A stretch of 64,000 nt of DNA from Pyropia yezoensis (lineage: Eukaryota > Rhodophyta > Bangiophyceae > Bangiales > Bangiaceae). Below the pieces are notes generated by a model that was given only the letters and a program-made list of their open reading frames with translations, did no database searches and was not told the DNA's origin. Numbering within the stretch: the stretch's first letter is position 1; each line of letters starts with the position of its first letter. Position numbers and translations under genes: made by a program. Below, piece after piece: positions 31,001 to 41,846 of the stretch. The stretch spans positions 750,590 to 814,589 of the forward strand of contig CM020619.1 in NCBI GenBank assembly GCA_009829735.1, read 5' to 3'.

Positions 31001-31536
31001 GTGTCTGGCGGGATCCGTTGAACGTTGTGTCTGCCCACTGTGTCAGGGACGGCGGGTGTCTGGGGCGGCGCAGACACTGCGGCGAGGCATTGACGTCGAT
31101 GCGGCAAGTGGCTGTGACTGTGTCTGTCTCTGTTGTGTGTCTGTGCCTGTGTCTATTCACCTGATCAGGCAGCTCCAGGTGGCCCGCCTCTGTAGTACGT
31201 GTCCAAATGCTTTGAGAAGGTGCTGAGTAAGTACTAAAGTGAACAAAAATGGATGAGCGATTCCACAAGGACCGGAATAAAAGGGGCCGTCATTCGGCGT
31301 CATCCGGACTGTGCCGGATACGCACTGTAGTGGCCTATTCAACTCTATGTGTTTCACACGGCAATCTAGCTTGCATTGAGGTGTGTTACGGGATGCAATA
31401 CACGTGGTGTATGGTGCATCACACCATTCTTGCTGCCCTTTTTCGGTACCTGAGTTGCAAGCATCTGCCTGTATCTACTGCATTTCAAACAGGCTTTGAA
31501 ATACAGGAAATCATGCAGTGAAGTACAATGGTTCCG
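28024..31536. mobile_element. 3.5-kb non-autonomous insertion with inverted ends inside Gypsy pol
   Basis: A 21-bp sequence at 28011-28031 (starting CATCGTCGGCGACC) recurs as its exact reverse complement at 31529-31549. Just inside, both ends share ACTGCATG and GTATTTCA motifs in the same order, so the inverted ends extend imperfectly. I place the element at 28024-31536, with a 9-bp candidate duplication GTCGGCGAC / GTCGCCGAC (8 of 9) at 28015-28023 and 31537-31545. A 9-bp duplication would suit a Mutator-like element. No transposase is encoded. The interior holds AT-rich DNA (29,000-29,350) and a tandem array. Confidence 0.7.
29806..31000. repeat. Tandem array, about 452-bp period, three units
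   Basis: A unit containing CCACTCAGGTATGTGCGG, TGGGTGGTGCATGTGG, a GGACG(G/C)AGCTG block and CATACATGCACAGATTC repeats with its AGGT landmark at 29887, 30341 and 30792 (spacing 454 and 451). Units 1 and 2 are nearly identical and unit 3 is more diverged. A C-rich sub-repeat precedes unit 1. The plus-strand frames across it are products of the repeat. Confidence 0.85.
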
Positions 31537-34500
31537 GTCGCCGACGATGTGAACATGGAGGGTGTCCCACCCAGGTTGAGGGTTCAAGTTGAACGCCTCT
31601 TGGACCTATATCACAAGTTGTGGGATGGTCAATGAGGACTCATTAGAGCCACCCAACACCAGATCGAGTTAAAGCCCGGTGCACCCCCTATACGCCAACA
31701 ACCGTATAGGGGAGGACCCCGCTCAAGGGCCCTCGTTAAGGAGCAAGTTGCTCGCATGGAGGCCCTCGATGTGATCGAGGCCAGTAGCGCCGAGTGGGCG
31801 AGTCCGGTGGTTATCGTCCCCAAAGTTGATGGGACCCCCCGGTTCTGTATCGACTACCGTAAGCTCAACGAGAGCACGGTGAAGGACAGTTATCCCCTAC
31901 CTAGGATGGACGACTGTCTGGACTCCCTGGGGGAGGCGAACGTGTTCTCTACCCTGGACTGTAGCGCGGGGTACTGGCAAATTCTCATTGCCCCGGAGGA
32001 CAGGCATAAAACTACCTTTACCTGTCACTGTGGTACCTACCAGTGCAAGCGCCTACCGTTTGGACTGCGTAACGCGCCGGCAACTTTCCAGCGCGCTATG
32101 GACATGGTTCTGGCCGGAGTACGGTGGCAGATCTGTCTCGTGTACCTAGACGATATCATTGTGTTCTCCTGAAGTCCGGAGGAACACATTGGCCATCTTG
32201 GGCAGGTGTTCAAGCTACTTGCTGACGCCGGTGTGTCACTGAAGGCGAGTAAGTGCCACCTCTTCACTCAAGAGGTGGAATACTTGGGACATGTTGTCCG
32301 TCCGGGGCGTCTCAGTGTCAACGAGAAGAATTTGAGGGCCATCCGTAAGGCTCAGTACCCCCGGACCCAGACCCAGATGAGGAGCTTCCACGGGATGTGT
32401 AACGTGTACCGACGTTTCACCAAGGGCTTCGCCAAGGTGGCGAAGCCGTTGAATGAGTTAGTGAGCTCAACGCTACCGAAGAACCTGCCTCCCCCAAGTC
32501 GGGTGGAGCAGGAATCCTTTGAGACTCTTCGGGACCTTCTGCTAAAGCCCCCTATCCTGGCTATTCCCAGGTTGGGAGGCCACTACATCCTGGATGTGGA
32601 CGCTAGCTATGACCAACTTGGTTGTGTGTTGCTTCAGCAGCAGCCGGACAAGGAGTACTTGCCGGTGGGATACTTCAGCAAGGGGCTGAGCTCGGCCGAG
32701 AAGAACTACGGAGTCACCGAGTTGGAAGGACTCGCAGTGGTGTGGGCGGTGACGTCACTTCGTCACTACCTAGAGGCTGAGAAGTTCCTCATCCGCTGTG
32801 ACCACCGCGCGTTGCAGTTCATCTTTAAGACGGATTGTACGAACACTCGTCTCAACCGGTGGAGGGTGCGACTGGCACCCTTCAACTTTCATATTGAGTA
32901 CCGACCTGGCAGGCAACATGCCCTTGCCGACGGCCTTTCTCGGGTACCTACCGAGGGGCTGGACACTAACCCAGTTGATGAGGACATCCCCATCGTGGGG
33001 GTAGTCACGCGCTCGGGTCAGGCGTTGAACCCCGAGGCGCCAGGGAACAAGAAGTACTTGCCCCTGTCCCTGGACGAGGTGGTGAAGGCCCAGGCCGAGG
33101 ATCCCTTCTGCAAGTCGCAGAGGGATACACTGGATACAGTGGCGGAGACGCGGTTCTTTCTGGGAGACGATGGCCTCCTCATGAGGAGGGGTGTATTCCA
33201 GGGGACCGAACAACTTGTCGTCCCCGCATCCCTCAAGGATAGTATCCTTGAGAGAGAGCATAACGCTCCCACAGGTGGACACCTGGGGTCTAGTAAACTG
33301 TACCAGACCCTGAGGACCAGGTACTACTGGCCATCCATGGTGGTGGACATCTACAGTTGGGTGGCTGCCTGCACAAGTTGTGCACAGAACCGTCTGATGG
33401 AACGGCGGCCTACTACGGCTATGCTATTGTTCCCGGCCAAGGAGCCCTTTGCCGCGTTGGCGATGGACATCCTTGGGCCACTGCCAGTGACCGAGGAGGG
33501 CAACCAGTACCTCCTGGTTATCTGTGACCGCTTCACGAAACTTACGCGAGCGATCCCACTGGCAGAGATCACGGCCATGTCGGTCGTGTCAGCCTTCCTA
33601 GATCACTGGGTTGCAGCGTATGGCATTCCGGATAGTACACTATCGGACAATGGACCGCAATTTGCGTCTGTACTGTTTCAGGGAGTGCTGGATATGTTGG
33701 GGGTTAAGGCAAACTATGCCATCCCCTACCACCCACAAACCAATGGGCAGGTGGAGCGCTTCAACAAAACTATTGTTCGGCAGCTGCGCCACTATGTGAG
33801 TGAGCACGTGAAAACGTGGGACGAATACTTTTCTATTCTTACCACTGCCTACAATTCGCAGGTTCACTTATCTACCGGGGAAGTACCCCTCGCTTTTGTG
33901 ACCCCTTGTCGCGTGCGGTCTATTGCCGTGCGGCGGCCGCTCCCAACTAGGGAGGATGTTGGCAGTACGCCTACTCCTACTGAGAGTAAGGCGGAGTTCG
34001 CTGCTAGGCTTGAAAACCTCATCCCTAAAGTCAGGGCTGAGATGGACAAAGCACAAAAGCGCTACAAGCGTACCTTTGACAAAAAGGTGCGAAATGCTAA
34101 GCATGTCCCCGAGCAGGGTGACTGGGCGCTGGTACACTCACACACCCCAACTGGGGGTAAGTTGGTATTCCTGACGAAGGGGCCGTACCAGGTCCTTCGT
34201 ACTGATGGGCGGCGCTTCACCATCGAAAGTGACGATGGGGTCCGCACAGTGAACGGACAGGACGTGGTCAAAGTTGCACCACCGCCTGCAGGCGACCCGG
34301 CTTGGGCGCGTGCGTTGGAAGCATGGCGCCTCCCCTCACTGCCTGCGGCCAAACAGGGCCCGCAGGAGTACGTGTTCGATAATTTCATCGACCACGGCTG
34401 GGATGAGGACACTGACCGCCTCATGTTGAGGGTGCGTTGGTTCGGCTACAAAGCCAAGGATGATACGTGGGAATATGTGGAGGACCTTCCCGCTGAGACG

Positions 34501-34572
34501 GTCCGGGCATACTGTGCCCGGAATGAGATAGACCCTAACAGCCCTCCCTCAACGTGCGGGAAGGCTGAGTAA
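31537..34572 (+). pseudogene. pol: Gypsy pol: reverse transcriptase, RNase H, integrase, chromodomain
   Basis: The rest of the polyprotein after the insertion. Reverse transcriptase: TPRFCIDYRKLNES, VFSTLDCSAGYWQI, LPFGLRNAPATFQRAMD and catalytic VYLDDIIVFS. RNase H: YILDVDASYDQLG with YGVTELEGLAVVWAV and IRCDHRALQFIF. Integrase: HHCC zinc site (EHNAPTGGHLG...CTSCAQNR) and core D, D, E in LAMDILGPLP, LSDNGPQFAS and QTNGQVERFNKT. The C-terminus has a chromodomain (YVFDNFIDHGW...LRVRWFGYKAKDDTWEYVEDLP), expected to steer integration to chromatin marks. Two in-frame TGA codons (31633-31635 and 32170-32172) sit where CGA Arg codons would fit, so this copy is inactive. Confidence 0.93.
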
Positions 34573-34670
34573 CAGTGCCAAGAGAGTGCTTCAAGTCGAA
34601 GTGGTACGCAGAGTGGCTTTTTAACTACAGCCCTAACCCTCACACTCTCACAACTGAAGGCAGCTGCCAA

Positions 34671-36614
34671 CTAGGCATGCATGCTAGACTCTCCAACCCC
34701 ACGGCCCTCGCCCTCACGTGGAGGCGAGCGGCGAGACCCACGGCGATAACGCTCCCCACCAGTCGGAGGGGCCGGCGGCTCCAAGTCGGACCCGTCACGC
34801 CCCTCACGGTCGCGCAAGTGGAGACGACCGCGGCTGCTCTTCTGCTTAGTCTTGTGCGCAAGTTGGCGACGCAGACGCCGGACCGACTCCGACTCTGACG
34901 GAGTCGAGGACTCTGAGACGGAGTAAGACAACTCGTCTTCCGACATGGAGGGAGAGCGCCGCGAGCGTCGGCGACGACGGCGAGGAGGCGAGAATGCCCG
35001 GCTCGCACGACGTTTGCCACGCCCAAGTGGGACTGGTTGGGGCATAATAGCCCCAATGCGAGCCAACTCGGCCGTCATAAACTCCGCCACCGACTCGCAT
35101 CTCGCGGTTGCCACAGCAGTACGAACGCGCTCCTCAAATTGAGGAGTCTCGGAAGTTTGAAGGGTTGCGGTCGACGCGGCCAACCAGGAAATGGTGCGCA
35201 CCAACGTGGTGATCATCATCTCTGAGGTTAGAGGCGTGGGCGGTAACACTGACTTGGGGTATACCGTCAGGAGGGTGGCCCCCAAGTTGGGGGACACCGG
35301 GGTAGACGACTCAACGGCCACGCTGATCGGGATGTCCCCGTGCGGCTGGTAGGGGACAGGAGGAAGTGGAGGGGCACGCCGAGGTGGCGGTGCCCGGATG
35401 TAACTGCGACCCCTACTCGGGGCCCCCGCAGTGGGTTGAGTCATATGGTCATCATGTGAGGGCACGGCCATAACTATGGCCTTGTCCGGGGGTGGCGCAG
35501 TGTGGCGATCCACCCCCGGGGCATACGGGTAGTCCCCGATGCCCAACCCCTCTCGTAGGACCACACGGCCGTCGTGAAGTTCACGAGCGACCCATACGAA
35601 CTGGCGAAGTGCGCCATCGTCCTTGGGCCCACGAGTGGGGCGGCGCAACTTGTGCTCGATGCTCTCTCACTCGATAAACTTGTGGAGGCGGAGCATCTCC
35701 TCAAGTAGAGTGAGTTGTCCTGATGAGCACCCCTCAGCAACTAGCTGAGGGGTGAGCTGTTTCAAACCTTGGATAAGCCGGAGGGGGAGATGCCAGAGCA
35801 TCCCCCGCCGCTGAACACAAGACACCCAGGTCGACATGACCTCGAGGAGCCACTGGGTGGCCAACATGGCCCACACCAGGTGATCAGGGCCAGCCGTCAA
35901 CATGACGGAGCCCAAGTGGTCAAGGTACCGTGGTAGCAACGCCGGGAACCCGTAGAAGACCTCAACTTGAGGCCATCACTCGGGCTTCTTCGGATAGTAC
36001 TGCTCCTTACTGGCAGCAGACTGCTGAGGAAACTCAAGTTGAGCCGAGGTCAACAAGTAGGGACCTCGCCAGAAGTCCTTCTCCATCCGCACATCAAAGT
36101 GATGAGTGTGCGGATCGGCCTCGTGAAGGTACGGGGGGCAAGTTGCCACAGCGTCCCAAGTAAAGGTCGGCAAGTCTCCGGCACCCGGGATAGTTCCCCC
36201 GCGGTCCACCATGGCCTTGGCTCGCTGTACGTCTTCGACCTCCTTGTCGTCCAGGAAGGCAAACTGGTCCGTCCTAAAGCCGGCAGGGAACCCGACCCTA
36301 CGGGGATACTTCTCCCGTAGGCGGTCCCATACCCGACCCATCGCTGCGCCAAGTCGGCCACAGCGAAGAACAGTCAACCCCTCCTCATGTAGAGGCCAAG
36401 CGGGGTAAAACCACCGCCCCAAGGCCTCACGCGGGACAACTTTTCCCGCTTCCGGGGGAGATCCCGCCGTCAACCCAAAGCCGGGTGACGCGGGAGTCCC
36501 ATCCCCCGGAGCGATCGCGGAGCCCCCGCCGGAAGTCCCGGCGGGCGCTGCACCGTAGGAGGTGTCTTCCATACGTTCGTCGAAAGAGTCCGTCTCCACC
36601 CCCGGGGTCGCCAT
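34671..36614 (-). pseudogene. Antisense ORF between Gypsy pol and 3' LTR
   Basis: A single minus-strand frame of 648 codons from the ATG at 36614, opposite to gag-pol, interrupted only by two TGA codons (35976-35978, 35667-35669), both possible CGA decay products. The N-terminal third has ordinary globular composition (GRWFYPAWPLHEEGLTVL, FRTDQFAFLDDKEVEDVQRA, YLHEADPHTHHFDVRMEKDF). The middle is Trp/Leu-rich (HLVWAMLATQWLLEVMSTWV), then Pro-rich. The C-terminus has Arg/Ser blocks (SPPRRRRRRSRRSPSMSED) and many acidic and Arg residues, like a nuclear or nucleic-acid-binding tail. I recognise no family. Antisense frames in this position are known in some plant Gypsy lineages. Confidence 0.65.
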
Positions 36615-36939
36615 GGCTCTCCCCAAGTTGGGGAGAGACGCCCTGGCTACAGCGGCACGAGACCCGCCTCGAGTTGAGGGGGACTCGGATCGTGGGTAGA
36701 CGGGTGGCCTCCCCAGCGTGGGGCGGCCCAGTGGAAGGTGAAGGGGAGGTGGTGGTGATGGTGAAGTGCGAACCGGGGAGAGCGAGCTGCCGAGTGGGCA
36801 AGCTTGAGGAGAGGGGCGGTCAACGTGACCGCCTCCACATCCGCGTTACGTACTCAAGGACGGACAGCAAGTCGCGCCCCCAAAGCCGACGCGTGCGTTC
36901 ACGCACCCCCTCACAGGGCCGACCGGGTCGGTCGGAACT

Positions 36940-36952
36940 GAGGAGAGGGGAG
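36940..36952 (+). promoter_or_regulatory. Polypurine tract of the Gypsy element
   Basis: GAGGAGAGGGGAG directly precedes the 3' LTR, the expected plus-strand priming site. Confidence 0.8.
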
Positions 36953-37422
36953 TGTGGCAGTATTGACCCCCAGGTAGGGGGGGCAACACGTGCCATGCAA
37001 GGGGCGGCAGGCCACTAGCCTGATCCGTTCCTCCCCTTGCATTTGGGTCCGTATTCCCTAAGTTTGAGACAGTTAGCTTAGTAGTAAATCCAACTTGGAT
37101 TTGAGGGTTTTCTGCATTTATCGTCTTGAATTTTCGTGTGGCCCGGTGGGCAGGTGCTGGGGTGGGAGATTCTGAGTGGCGAGATTCTGAGGGGACCCTG
37201 GGGGGATAAGGGGAGGGACAGCGGGGCTTGGCCCTGCGTCCCCGTCCCGACCAAGAAACTGTTGGACCACACACCATCTTCTTGTTTGTCAGTGGGGGGT
37301 TTGCCCCACAACAGGGACAGAGTGTGTGCGACTTGCACTTCTTCCGGTTCCCCCGACACGGGAGGCAGCCCTTGTACACCGCCCCAACTTGGGTGCCGTG
37401 TGTGTAAGTGGTTTTTGCCACA
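36953..37422 (+). repeat. Gypsy 3' LTR
   Basis: 470 bp, same ends as the 5' copy. The three differences that I find are all in the first 120 bp. CCGCC (37423-37427) follows as the right target-site duplication. Confidence 0.95.
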
Positions 37423-38958
37423 CCGCCGTCTGGGAAGGCTCGCCGTCGGTGCCCGTCACAGGGGGCGGCAGGTACACCTCAACCTTGTCAATGGAGAACA
37501 TCTTGGCTGTGTTATTCACATCCAGCCAGACTTGCTTGCTGCTGCAACTGATCACCCGGTACGGTCCCTCCCACTTGTCCACAGGCTTCTCGCGGTACAC
37601 CAGCACGTCGATACCGGGGTTGATGTTTGCTGCGGCCGCATGGGGCACTTGAGTCCGCAGTGCGCGGTCGAGGCGGTCTCGCGCAATTTGCTTCGACATA
37701 TCCGCCCGTGCCTCGACGAGTGCCTTGCAGCGTTCCCGGTGGTTGGGCACATCGGCCGGGCTGACAGGCATTCGTGGGTGAATACCGAAGACAAGCAATA
37801 TGGGTGACAACCCACGAGGACCAGCCGTCTGGTTCATTGCCCAGACCGCCATGGAGAGTGCCAGCTGGACCGGGCTCTTGGGATGGTCGGTCCGGACTCT
37901 TTTGAAGAGCTGCCGCAGGTATGCATGGTAGCGCTCCCCGGTTCCAAGGGCGTTGTGGCTTTCCACGCCCGACGGACGCATCTTGACGCCAGAACTACTG
38001 AGCAAGGCCAGGAAGCTAGCGGGCCGGAGTTGAGACCCCGCGTCCACATGCAGCTCCTCTGGGTAGCCCACAAGAGGAGTGACCCAGACCAGCATGAAGG
38101 CTTCCCACACCTCCGCTGCCGACTGTCCGTTGAGGATCGTAGCCGCACTGAAGAGAGTGTCGCTGTCTACGGCATGAAGCACCGCCTGCTGCTCCACGAA
38201 CATGAGGTCAACGTAGACAAGACGGTTGAAGCAAGTTTCCTCCTCCGGTAGCGCCACACGAAACCGACTGGGCTCTCTTGCCAAACGTTGGCAAACGTCA
38301 CACGCGGAAGCAACGTCCTGCAGCTGCTTCAGGTTTTCTGGCACCACGTTGGCCACCTCGGCGCGCTTCATGACATTGTAGAGCCGCTCAAGTTTGGCAT
38401 GGAAGAAGTGCTTGTGGATCTTCTGCAGCTCTGGGTACGTGTAGAGCACTTCAGGCCCCCACTGGTAGTAGGCATGCCCCAACTTGCGTACCACTGGCAA
38501 ACTGACTCCCTCGTTGACGCACACCAGCTCGTTCGTCGTGTTGATGAAGTACAGCCGGTGCTGGTCCATCTTCTCGAGGCCCAGCAGCAGAGGGACGCTG
38601 AGTTCGATAACGTCAATCGTCACTATCAGGAAGAAGTCCTGCGTAATGGGCATTCGGACGGTCAAATTGGCCACAGACGGATGCCGCCCGCCTCCAAACC
38701 GGAAGACGTTTGGCCGTGGGGGCCCCATTGATCGTCGGTCTCCGTGCGCCAACACATACGCCTCCGCTTGTTGCTTGCCAATCACAGTCTTCTGCGCGCC
38801 GGTGTCCAGGCAAGCTCCATGGAACGTGTCAGAGTGCGACAGCAAGCTGAGGTTGGCTTCGTCCACCGCCAGGAAGATATCGTCCGGGCTGTCCTGTCGA
38901 TCGGGTGGGTCTGTTCGTCTTTGCTTGAGGGAGCAGCGACGGCTCACTCCCTCGGCTA
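37423..38958 (-). pseudogene. pol: Copia pol, protease and integrase part
   Basis: Upstream half of Copia pol. It lies in the -1 frame relative to gag and is entered through the slippery site at 38959-38965. Protease: HGACLDTGAQKTVIG with VPLLLGLEKM. Integrase: zinc site with HKHFFHAKLERL and ACDVCQRLA; core Asp residues in VYVDLMFVEQ and LHVDAGSQL; Glu region GTGERYHAYLRQL; then GLSPILLVFGIHPRMP and a C-terminal tail. The frame is intact to the Gypsy insertion point after SQTAV. Residues beyond this (to 37289) are LTR sequence, not pol. Removing the insertion restores an in-frame junction with the reverse transcriptase half. Confidence 0.9.
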
Positions 38959-40612
38959 AAAACCCTGCTCGTCCGTCTCGGCGCCGCGTTTGCTTGCGTT
39001 CTCCGTTAAGCCGGCCACCTCCATCAGCGCCTGGAAGAGCATCTCCTGCTCGCCCGCTGGTTGCACTTCACCTTCGCCCGTCATCTCACTTCCCGCTGGT
39101 CCGTCTCTCAGCGCAACAGCTTGGCCACAGAGCTCGTACATGACCTGGACGACCGCAGCACGCTTTGCGCTGCGCTCAGCTTGATACTCCTGCCTCTGTG
39201 CGTCTTGCTTAGCTCCGTTGTACGGCTTGGGGCAGTCTTTGGCCGAATGTTTGGGCTTGTCACAGTTGAAGCAGCCCCTCACGCTCAGCAGGTTGAATCG
39301 TCCTGACGGCTTTCCAGATCCGTAGCCCCCCTTGTCCTTCGGGTTGGTGGCATACCAGCGCTGGCCGCCGTACAATACGTCCATGGCGCCGGAGCTCGCT
39401 GCAACAGGCTGGGCATTGATCGCCGAGTCCTGGAGTACTGCGCGCTTTGCCTCCTCGCGCAGGAGCAGAGTCGACTGCAGCTCCCCATACAGCTGCTGAA
39501 AGCCCAGCCGCGCAGTAGGAATGCGACTTAGAGGCTCCGTAGCCCAAAGATACCCCTCCACAGCACCCCCTAGGTAGTTGACACGGTATGCCTCCCCATG
39601 GTGAGACGGGGGAAGGAGCTTGGCCGTTCTCGCAATCGTCCGATAGGTCTCTGCCAATGCATCCTGCTCGGTCAGCGCGGATGCGCGCGACGGCGTCGAC
39701 GTAAGACGTAGCAAACGGCTCTAGCTCGGACAGGTAGAAGCGCTTTGCGCCACCACGGAGAAGGTTATGCAAGTAACGCAGCTTCTGCTCGGGCGACAGC
39801 CCAAAGTCTCGCCCGGCAAGGTTGTAGTCTGCTACAAAGTCGTCCAAGCACTCCCGTGCGTCCCCAGAGAACTTCGCCTGGTTGTCCTTGAATCGCAGGG
39901 ACACGCGGTGCGCAAGGTTGCTATCCAGGGCGCCTCCTGCCGTCGTGATGGCGGGCTCAGAGTGAACCGGCGAGCCTCCCGTGCGCAGGGCTGGGTTGCC
40001 AAAGCTTGACAATGGTGGCAGGTTCGATGGATGCTGCGAGTCAATGGCCTCGGCCCCACTGCTGTAGCGTACATCTTGCTGCACACCAGGCTGGGAAGCG
40101 AACTGGGCAGGGCGGGAAGAAGCTCCGCCTTGTATCGACTGTGGAGTTGCTCGCCCAGACTCGGCATGGTTCGGCTGGCGATCGAGCCCAGACGGCGAGC
40201 CTGGCATGACAGCGGCATCGCCATGGAGGCAAAGCTGCACTTGGCGTTCCTCGAATCGGTTGAGTGCGCTAACTGCAAAGTCCTTGTCCGCCCCGGACGG
40301 GTAGAGCGTCGCGGCCAGGCGCTTGATGCGGCGCATGTCGGAGTTGCCGCCAAGACTGACTCCATTCGTCCGCAGCAAGGCTAGCAGGCCTTGGTGCAGT
40401 AGAGAAACCCGCATCATCTCCGGGCTAAGGAGAGCCCCCGGGGGAAGCAGGTCTACCACCTGCAGGTGCAAGTCTTCTACTTCGACGAGATCGTCACCTG
40501 ATCCGACGGGCAGACCTCGGACGGCCAGCACGAAGCCCAACTGTGCCTCGGTCAACTGCTCAGATGGGAGGTCCGACAAAAACTCGGACGCTGCGGAGCG
40601 GGACCCCGACAT
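38956..40612 (-). pseudogene. gag: Copia gag with zinc knuckle, one frameshift
   Basis: Starts at the ATG at 40612 (MSGSRSAASEFL). The N-terminal frame runs through the capsid region (FKDNQAKFSGDARECLDDFV, FGLSPEQKLRYLHNLLRGGA, FYLSELEPFATSYVDAV) to about 39,680. There the coding continues in another frame (ALTEQDALAETYRTIARTAK) to the stop at 38956. The second part has the CCHC-type knuckle CFNCDKPKHSAKDC and a basic tail. The break lies mid-domain, so I treat it as damage rather than programmed shifting. Capsid protein of the Copia particle; this copy is probably non-functional. Confidence 0.85.
38959..38965 (-). promoter_or_regulatory. Copia gag-pol -1 frameshift slippery heptamer
   Basis: On the minus strand the gag frame reads CAG GGT TTT TAG. 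G_GGT_TTT is a canonical X_XXY_YYZ heptamer placed directly before the gag stop (38956-38958). A -1 slip bypasses the stop (next codon TTA) and continues exactly in the protease frame, open from here through integrase. This is sequence-based inference; any downstream stimulatory RNA structure was not computed. Confidence 0.75.
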
Positions 40613-41846
40613 GGTTGGGCTGCTTCAAGACACCTGGATGATCACTGCTGCGTTGGCCTCCAGGTAGATCCAGCTAGGAAGAGAAAAGCAGCTCGGGCAA
40701 AAGCACCTCAGCAAAGTAACGTGTAACAAAGTGCACCCACAAGCTCAGCCTCTCCGCCACGCTCAAGCTCCAGAGAAGGAGAGACGCAGCGGGACCTATG
40801 CGAGCGGTGTCACGACGCACCACAGTCCACCCGCACAGAAGTGCGGGCAAAGGGAGACGACCGGTCACTCAAGGACCCCCGTACAAGCTCGAGTGGATGG
40901 GCCAACTGCGAGAACTTGGGGGACCCAAGGATACCCCCACCCTGCGGTCAAAGAGCTCGCCCTCTACCTCCTGAGCACAGTCAAAGCAAGGCGCCAATGC
41001 GGGTACGCCTACAAGATAGGCGTGGCCCAGCAGACTGCGTTGCAGGGACTTGCCACGAAACCCGCGCAGCCTCCCGTACCCACTAAGAACCTCTCACTGT
41101 GTCCGCACTTAACTTGGGCAGCCTCCCGTACAATTCAAAAACCTTGCCGACGGCGGGCTTGATGGTAGAATTACCCCTACGCTGACACAGCCTGTCGTCC
41201 TTGAACTGCTTCAGCCTTGGGGTGCGTCTTGGTTGGGCGGGCACCTAACACACAAACGAAAAGCGGGGGGCTATCACTGCGCACCCGAGTGTCCTTGGGG
41301 GTTCCAACCGCAGACCTATCGCCATCCACCCGCTGAGCACTAAGACTCGGGATAGGAAGTTGAAAGCACCCCGTGGCGTCGTAGCATCAAACCCCCAAGG
41401 CCAGGGATATGACCGAGACCCGCCAACCTAGACAGGCATGAGCCCCAGGTTGCGTAGCAGGTCAAGGTTAGCTCTGCCAGACAAACAAGGACGCAGGTCG
41501 ATACACACCCCACCGTCCGCCGCGTGAGAGGGCAATAGCTATCGCGTGCGTGGGAGAGCGTCGGGATCAGCACGCTCGCCCGGGGGCTTCGACCTCCTGC
41601 GTTACGTAACGTACTACCCCGACACCCCCGCCACGCACACGAGCCTCGCGCCGTCACCTGCACCCGCGCCCGCGGTGACTCGCAAAGCGCACGTCCGCTG
41701 CCCGCGCTCCACGCACACGCCTGCGCCGCCGTCGTCAGCGCGCGCACACGCTGCTCTCCGCGCGGATCGCCTACACCGCCGCCCGCGCCGCAAGTCCACG
41801 CCGCCGTCGTCGCACGCATCGTCCTCGCCAAAGGATAAATAGCGAT
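40613..41846 (-). other. Copia 5' leader
   Basis: About 1.2 kb between the 5' LTR and the gag ATG. No gene is seen. The bases directly inside the LTR on the minus strand (ATCGCTATTTATCC) do not start TGG, so a standard tRNA-end primer site is not obvious; priming by an internal tRNA fragment, as in some Copia elements, is possible. The LTR-proximal 300 bp are CG-rich. Confidence 0.6.

Larger units (their letters stand above)
24507..37422 (+). mobile_element. Complete Gypsy (chromovirus-type) LTR retrotransposon, split by a 3.5-kb insertion
   Basis: Plus-strand element of 12.9 kb with two 470-bp LTRs (TGTGGCA...TGCCACA), primer-binding site, gag, protease, [insertion 28,024-31,536], reverse transcriptase, RNase H, integrase, chromodomain, a long antisense reading frame, a polypurine tract and the 3' LTR. 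Reverse transcriptase before integrase plus a C-terminal chromodomain marks it as Gypsy/chromovirus. I count three LTR differences in 470 bp, so it is recent, yet gag, pol and the antisense frame carry in-frame stops, mostly TGA. It is inserted in the Copia pol gene with TSD CCGCC. Confidence 0.95.

Noticed and set aside
37289-37422. Extension of the Copia integrase frame to 37289
   Set aside because: These codons are Gypsy LTR read antisense.
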